Source: Syncephalis plumigaleata (Eukaryota > Zoopagomycota > Zoopagomycetes > Zoopagales > Piptocephalidaceae). From it: a stretch of DNA of 64,000 bases. The notes below the pieces were generated by a model. It was not told the origin of the DNA and ran no database searches. It worked only from the letters and a program-made list of their open reading frames with translations. A program made the position numbers and the translations under genes. Shown one piece after another: positions 59,429 to 64,000 of the stretch (position 1 is the stretch's first letter; each line of letters starts with the position of its first letter). The DNA lies in assembly GCA_025201365.1 (NCBI GenBank), contig JAIXMF010000005.1, forward strand, positions 434,001-498,000, in the 5' to 3' direction.

Positions 59429-60518
59429 CAGGCTTTTTCCATCCAATTTGCGCAGTTAGCCTTCTGTTTTATGAACAAATAATGATGATGTTAACACTTA
59501 CAATTACCCTGTATTTTGGGGTGTAGATAGCGATAACTATCACGGATAAATTGTTTCCTGTTGTTTGGTTCCCTTGATGTCCTTGTCCTCCTTGTCTTGA
59601 ATGATTGGAAGGAACGACACTTGGATGAGGGTGTGTTGGAACATCGGTCCCACTACGAAGGCAGTTGGTGACTTGAATGAAATCCAGACGAGCAACCATA
59701 ACCCCGATTCCACAAATGATACTCGAATCCTTTAACTTGCATGTCCTCTTAATCATTGTTTCGATGTGTGCATCTAATAAAATAATGAATTAGTATACTG
59801 TAATAAATATCAAAGTGTAATGAGGTATACTTACCGTAAGGGATCATGACAAGTAGTAGAACACTTTCTCATTGATAGTGTGGGAGCTATGGTTGCTCGA
59901 TTTGCTCAAGCACAATGTGTAGACGATATACAATAAGGTAGTGTGAGTAGAGTGTAATAGGGACGATCGAACTGGAAGGTGAAGATAAGTTTATTCAATT
60001 CGTACAAAATAGGACCCATATTTATAGTGGATAATGTAACATTATTCAATATTGAAACTATGGTGAGTGTTGAAGGGACATGGCTGCAATACCAGCATAG
60101 ACACCAATCTCATGATGCAGGAGTAATAGGGGAGTAATAAGGAGCAATAAGGAGCGCATCTCAGAAAGGATTATGTATGCCCATAGATACATTTCATTAA
60201 TGGTGTTACCTTTAGATGTTCAAAGAAAAGGAGGATCAATGCATCAACGAGAAACTAAGCAACGAGAAATAACTTATCCGTAATGGTTATCACTTTGCAT
60301 CCAAGATATGTAAGTTCTATCAACGTGTCTATTATTAATATCACTGATTGCAATATGTGATATCGCAATCATTAACATCTCCCTCAACTGCTAGGGCAAT
60401 GACAACTACTCAATAATAATAGCAATGTGATGATGGTGTTAACAGTTGTGTTAATCTATTTATTAATAAACTGCAAATGTTAAAGGATAAATGCGCAAAT
60501 TGGATGGAAAAACACTGT
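59429..60518 (-). mobile_element. Fanzor-derived 1.09 kb TIR element (internal deletion, partly inverted)
   Basis: Ends CAGGC-TTTTTCCATCCAATTTGCGCAGTTAGCC (59429 on) and, inverted, CAGTG-TTTTTCCATCCAATTTGCGCATTTATCC (up to 60518), with TA directly outside both (59427-59428 and 60519-60520). The first end is the Fanzor right-end type and the second the left-end type, so it lies in minus orientation. On the minus strand 59469-59756 encodes VARLDFIQV...VPSNHSRQGGQGHQGNQ, aligned with the Fanzor tail AACLNFIQI...VPSKRSKKEGQGQRGSKQ. The Fanzor intron is kept (about 59770-59836). A further piece at 60215-60345 matches the Fanzor 3' UTR in + orientation, so the unit is composite. Confidence 0.75.
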
Positions 60519-60591
60519 ATTTCTCGTCTACACACACACACTCTCTCTCTCTGATTGTTTGCTAATTCTCATTTATTCGTTCATTTCGAGT

Positions 60592-61313
60592 ATGCCCACT
60601 ACCACTGTAGTATCGTCCAGTGATGCTAGTACACCCTCTGTAGTGGACGAGTGTAATAATGCCATTTCTACTTTATCTATAGTGGAAACCGTAACAGAGA
60701 GTGTCATCACGACAAACGATACGTGTAATATTATTCCGTCTTCGATACTGGACGATATCGATGATGATGCTGATGATGGTAAAGAAGAAGAGTCGACGGT
60801 CGACGATGAATACGACGATAATGATGAATTCGGGGAGTTTGGCTACGCTCCATTAGCGGATAGTGAAGTGGATGAACAGGAAACTGAAGTATCTAGTACC
60901 TTTGATAATACAGTATGTAGTAGAATAACGCGGAAAAGTACACGTATAATATTCTAACATTCATCCTATGATTAGACACACTTGAAAGGATTCACGGTTC
61001 CTAAGCCTGTAGAACCAATACCAGAAGGTAGATTTCGACAACACACAAACATATAGATAGATAGATAGATAGTAACTAATTGCCATTTATTTACTGTTGA
61101 ATAGATGATGTCAAATTTATCAAGGAAGTAATGAGTAGATTCGAATTCCCTGAACATGCTATTCCAGGTAATTGTGATCATATTCAATCAATAGCACGAT
61201 GATCCTTGAATTGACCTCTTATTACATCTACCACTTGATCAGCATGGGCCAAGTATATTCCTGAACAAGCATGGCTACCTAAAGTCAAGGAAGTTTCTCT
61301 ACCGAATGAATAA
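60592..61313 (+). CDS. MEA1-family protein
   Basis: Small acidic protein: MPTTTVVSSSDASTPSV, an Asp/Glu-rich middle (DDIDDDADDGKEEE), FGEFGYAPLADSE, then THLKGFTVPKPVEPIPEDDVKFIKEVMSRFEFPEHAIPAWAKYIPEQAWLPKVKEV, ending SLPNE. The last block aligns with the C-terminus of animal MEA1 (DPEHVELVKRTMAG...VPAWAREISDAQW) and GYAPL with its GYxYQPL. Three introns (about 60913-60975, 61027-61104, 61169-61243) with correct phases. Molecular role of the family is unknown. No frame problems. Confidence 0.6.
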
Positions 61314-61603
61314 TATCTATCATAGCTACTTTAGTATCATTGGATCCTACTAATGACACGTCTAATTGACATACAAACAAACAAACATGACCATTTATAT
61401 CACATTAGTATTGATGCTTTCTTTTCCCTTTCATAATATATATATATATATATGTATATGTATATCAATGAATGTTTTATATTTTATTATATGTATAGTA
61501 GTGACAGTTCTATTTAGACTAACCGACGTAATGCATGTGCTATAATGACAAATAATAATAGTAATAAGAGGAATAAGCAGTTATACGAGTTATAGTAACT
61601 AGA
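61314..61603. other. Convergent 3' intergenic
   Basis: Contains a TATATA run near 61440. No gene. Confidence 0.4.
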
Positions 61604-64000
61604 CTACTTACATGATTGTGGACAGACTAATGCTGCTGTATCTTCAATGCAAATCACATGAATCTGATCTTGGAACTGATATCGAATGAACAACTTCTTT
61701 CGTTCACCGTAACATGGATCGTAAATACCCGGTACATGCACCTAGAGCAATAATAATGATAATTAGTTACATATACTCGTAGAAAAGTAAACACGACTAT
61801 TACCTTGGAATAACCACCGGCCAATATTAGTCTACTCTCCGTGACCAATGCTTGAATGGCCACCGTTACATTGAGTATATTGTTCATGTGTCGTATACGT
61901 TCGAGTAACTCGTCCGAATTATGACCATCCTTTAATCTAGTCCATACTTGATTGAGTGGTTTAAAGTGGCCGTAAAGTGCCTCAAGAATAATTAAACCTG
62001 TAAAAGAAAAAAGATAAAATACATCATTGTCAATTAATCAATGACTTTATGTAGACATCTCGGGTACAAATTCTCGTTATTCCACTTACCTCCACGTGAT
62101 CTTTCCGTTTCTACTTTACGTGCAGTGGTAGCTGCCAATAGACGTTGTGTATTCTCGGCTTCACGTCTTCTTTCCGCCAAGTAGGCTGCATTCTCCTCAC
62201 GCATCGCTTCTAATTTACTATAAATGACACAATGTTAATCATAGCATACCTTAGGCTAATCCATACTAATTGCAATGTGTAAACCATCACTTACTCGAGT
62301 CGTGCCTGCATACGACGTGGTGCCAATACCCAATGATCTATAGCTGCCAAACCTGCACCCGGTACAAGACAGGCCCAGAATGCCAATTTCAAATTGAACT
62401 GCGGTGATATTAATATTGGAAAGGCAATACGTTGTCCAAATCGTGATGCACTAATGATATAAATAGTGTCAATAACGCTTATGTCTAATGTCATGAATCA
62501 TAATGCAATTACCGTAGTCGAACAATAATACCATTAACAAGACCACACTCGAAACCTAGTCCCACTTTGGTATGATCTGTAATACGTGTGTCGCCACCAA
62601 TACCAATGCCTATGATGGATGACGTGGAGAGTGTCAATGTAGTTTCAACGCGTGTACCTTGTCGAATCTTGCGCGAGTATTGCAAATGAATGTGTGAGTC
62701 GTCGATGCCCGTCTAGAATAAAGTGTAAGCATTGATATGATTCTATGTATGTATCTATGTTACTATTATTGCTGCAGCTAGTTACTCACGCGAATTTCCA
62801 TCACTTGTCGAACACCATTGGTGTCTAGTGTACGCTGTAGACCAAGTGCCATTGACGAGGCACCATGTTCCTCTCTACGTGCGAGATAGGATGCCCGACC
62901 CCATGGTCCTAGATACCATTCACCCGTACGATAGTTGACATAACCAACTGTGTGTTTTCCCAAAGACCTAGCCTTAGTAATATCGAGTGCAGGAGGTTCA
63001 CGCCATGATTTCGATTTTGTACCAATAGTAATGAAGCTATACGTATATAACACTATCATTAGTATTCATGTAGACTGGCAAGCAACTTGTCGATTACCTT
63101 TCAGGAGATAGAGTCTTATGTATTTTTGTTACTAATTGCCGAGGATATAGGAATGGCATACCAATCTAAATGTAATAATAGATATAAATTAACTATGAAC
63201 ATATATATAGGTATGTATATATAATTACTTCGGTAGATAATGTACTAGAATGTGCGTAGCGTAGTGTACCCATTAGATTGCCACCAGCCATACCACGTCG
63301 TTCTATCATATGTCCACTAATTGTTAATTGAAATCGTTCCGATATTGACATCTAATCATTTTCATATCATTATTATTATACTCATTAATAGTAATCTAGA
63401 TTGTCATTCTACCTGATAGCTATGACTGAGCGATAGTTGTGTGGTGGATACACGCTTCATTGCTTCCCTCCATTTGGATAAGCGAGAATAGCTTTGTGTT
63501 GCATTGACATCCAGTTCTACACCATCGATAACATTGACGAATGGAAGATTGCTAGTTGCTATTTGTACCACACGAGGACGAGGTACAAATAGTGGTGAGG
63601 CATTAATAATCACCTCTGCTTCACCCTATACAATAGTATTGAATATACGCTATTAATAATATGATATTGATCTGTATATGATCTGTGTATTACCTGTGAT
63701 TTAACCATTTCCTCCACTCTTTCCTCCATTCGTTTCTTGTGCAAACGTCTATACTCTTCTCGCATCTAATTGCAAACGAGTAAGTATATCAAAGCTTCTG
63801 CATTCTATCATATTTACACACTTGCTCGGGTGTTTTATAGCGTTGTCCAATGGTCATACCGATGCCTAGACCTTCCTCGCCGAACTCATCATAGAGTGCT
63901 CGTTTTCGATCATCGATCAATACTAAATATTCACATATAAGCTAAATAAATGTATAATATTCTACACTATGCTTTACCTTCATACGCTTTATGTAAAAGA
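61604..64000 (-). CDS. DNAJC11: DNAJC11-like mitochondrial J-protein, 5' end beyond window
   Basis: J-protein that associates with the MICOS/MIB complex and shapes mitochondrial cristae. At the right edge: DDRKRALYDEFGEEGLGIGMTIGQRYKTPEQ (J-domain end), MREEYRRLHKKRMEERVEEMV (coiled coil), then PLFVPRPRVVQI, MSISERFQLTISGHMIERRGMAGGNLMGTLRY, PALDITKARSLGKHTVGYVNYRTGEWYLGPWG, VGLGFECGLVNGIIVRLR, FPILISPQFNLKLAFWACLVPGAGLAAIDHWVLAPRR, KLEAMREENAAYLAERRREAENTQRLL. The DUF3395-type C-terminal domain contains LIILEALYGHF and VPGIYDPCYGERKKLFIRYQF, and ends VCPQSCK. About ten short introns, frame clean. The J-domain HPD lies off the window. Confidence 0.9.

Noticed and set aside
1-64000. tRNA genes and CRISPR arrays
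   Set aside because: I looked for GGTTCGA-type B boxes in context and for regularly spaced direct repeats and found none convincing; only simple microsatellites.

Overview
The window looks like nuclear DNA of an early-diverging (zygomycete-grade) fungus. Genes are compact and split by many short GTAAGT...AG introns of about 50-80 bases. The content is fungal: a GT34 alpha-1,2-galactosyl/mannosyltransferase, an OPT oligopeptide transporter, an AVT-type vacuolar amino-acid transporter, a secreted phosphatidylserine decarboxylase, an M50B-like protein and a probable PEX8. It also has genes that yeasts lost (DNAJC11, MEA1, dynactin p25, complex I ESSS). Base composition is AT-rich with many simple repeats. 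I saw no tRNA, rRNA or CRISPR array.

Layout: 1-5.4 kb CAF-1 p60 (partial), GT34 glycosyltransferase, and a heme oxygenase with an unusual Cys-Pro-rich N-terminal extension. 5.6-7.9 kb an F-box-like gene lying between two transposon ends. 8-29 kb a dense housekeeping block: SHG1/BOD1, OPT transporter, cytochrome P450, V-ATPase subunit c, AVT transporter, M50B-like protein, PSD, dynactin p25 and a PEX8-like gene. 29.6-33.6 kb a Fanzor (eukaryotic TnpB-like RNA-guided nuclease) transposon. 33.7-46.1 kb a second housekeeping block: SELENOS-like, complex I ESSS, ribosomal uL6, REC8 cohesin, PRO2, an SPX-ACT-phosphoserine phosphatase fusion, and an HGSNAT-like acetyltransferase. 46.2-56.3 kb a gene-poor stretch with a Ty3/Gypsy gag fossil, eroded pieces of a methyltransferase, a mitochondrial isoleucyl-tRNA synthetase and PUF60, a large dispersed repeat and a C-rich orphan ORF. 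56.3-64 kb a second F-box gene, a secreted Asp-box protein, a TIR-bounded Fanzor deletion derivative, MEA1 and DNAJC11 (partial).

The unifying mobile signal is one family of ends, TA followed by a CAGNG-like pentamer, then TTTTTCCA[AT]CCA. It occurs at least nine times: around the Fanzor gene, at two Fanzor-derived relics, and as solo left ends of 60-180 bp. The most notable host gene is a phosphoserine phosphatase carrying an SPX domain, which would place an inositol-pyrophosphate/phosphate sensor on the last step of serine synthesis.

Many clearly essential genes carry isolated single-base deletions, often in short homopolymers. The assembly is probably under-polished, so a lone frameshift here is weak evidence of a pseudogene.
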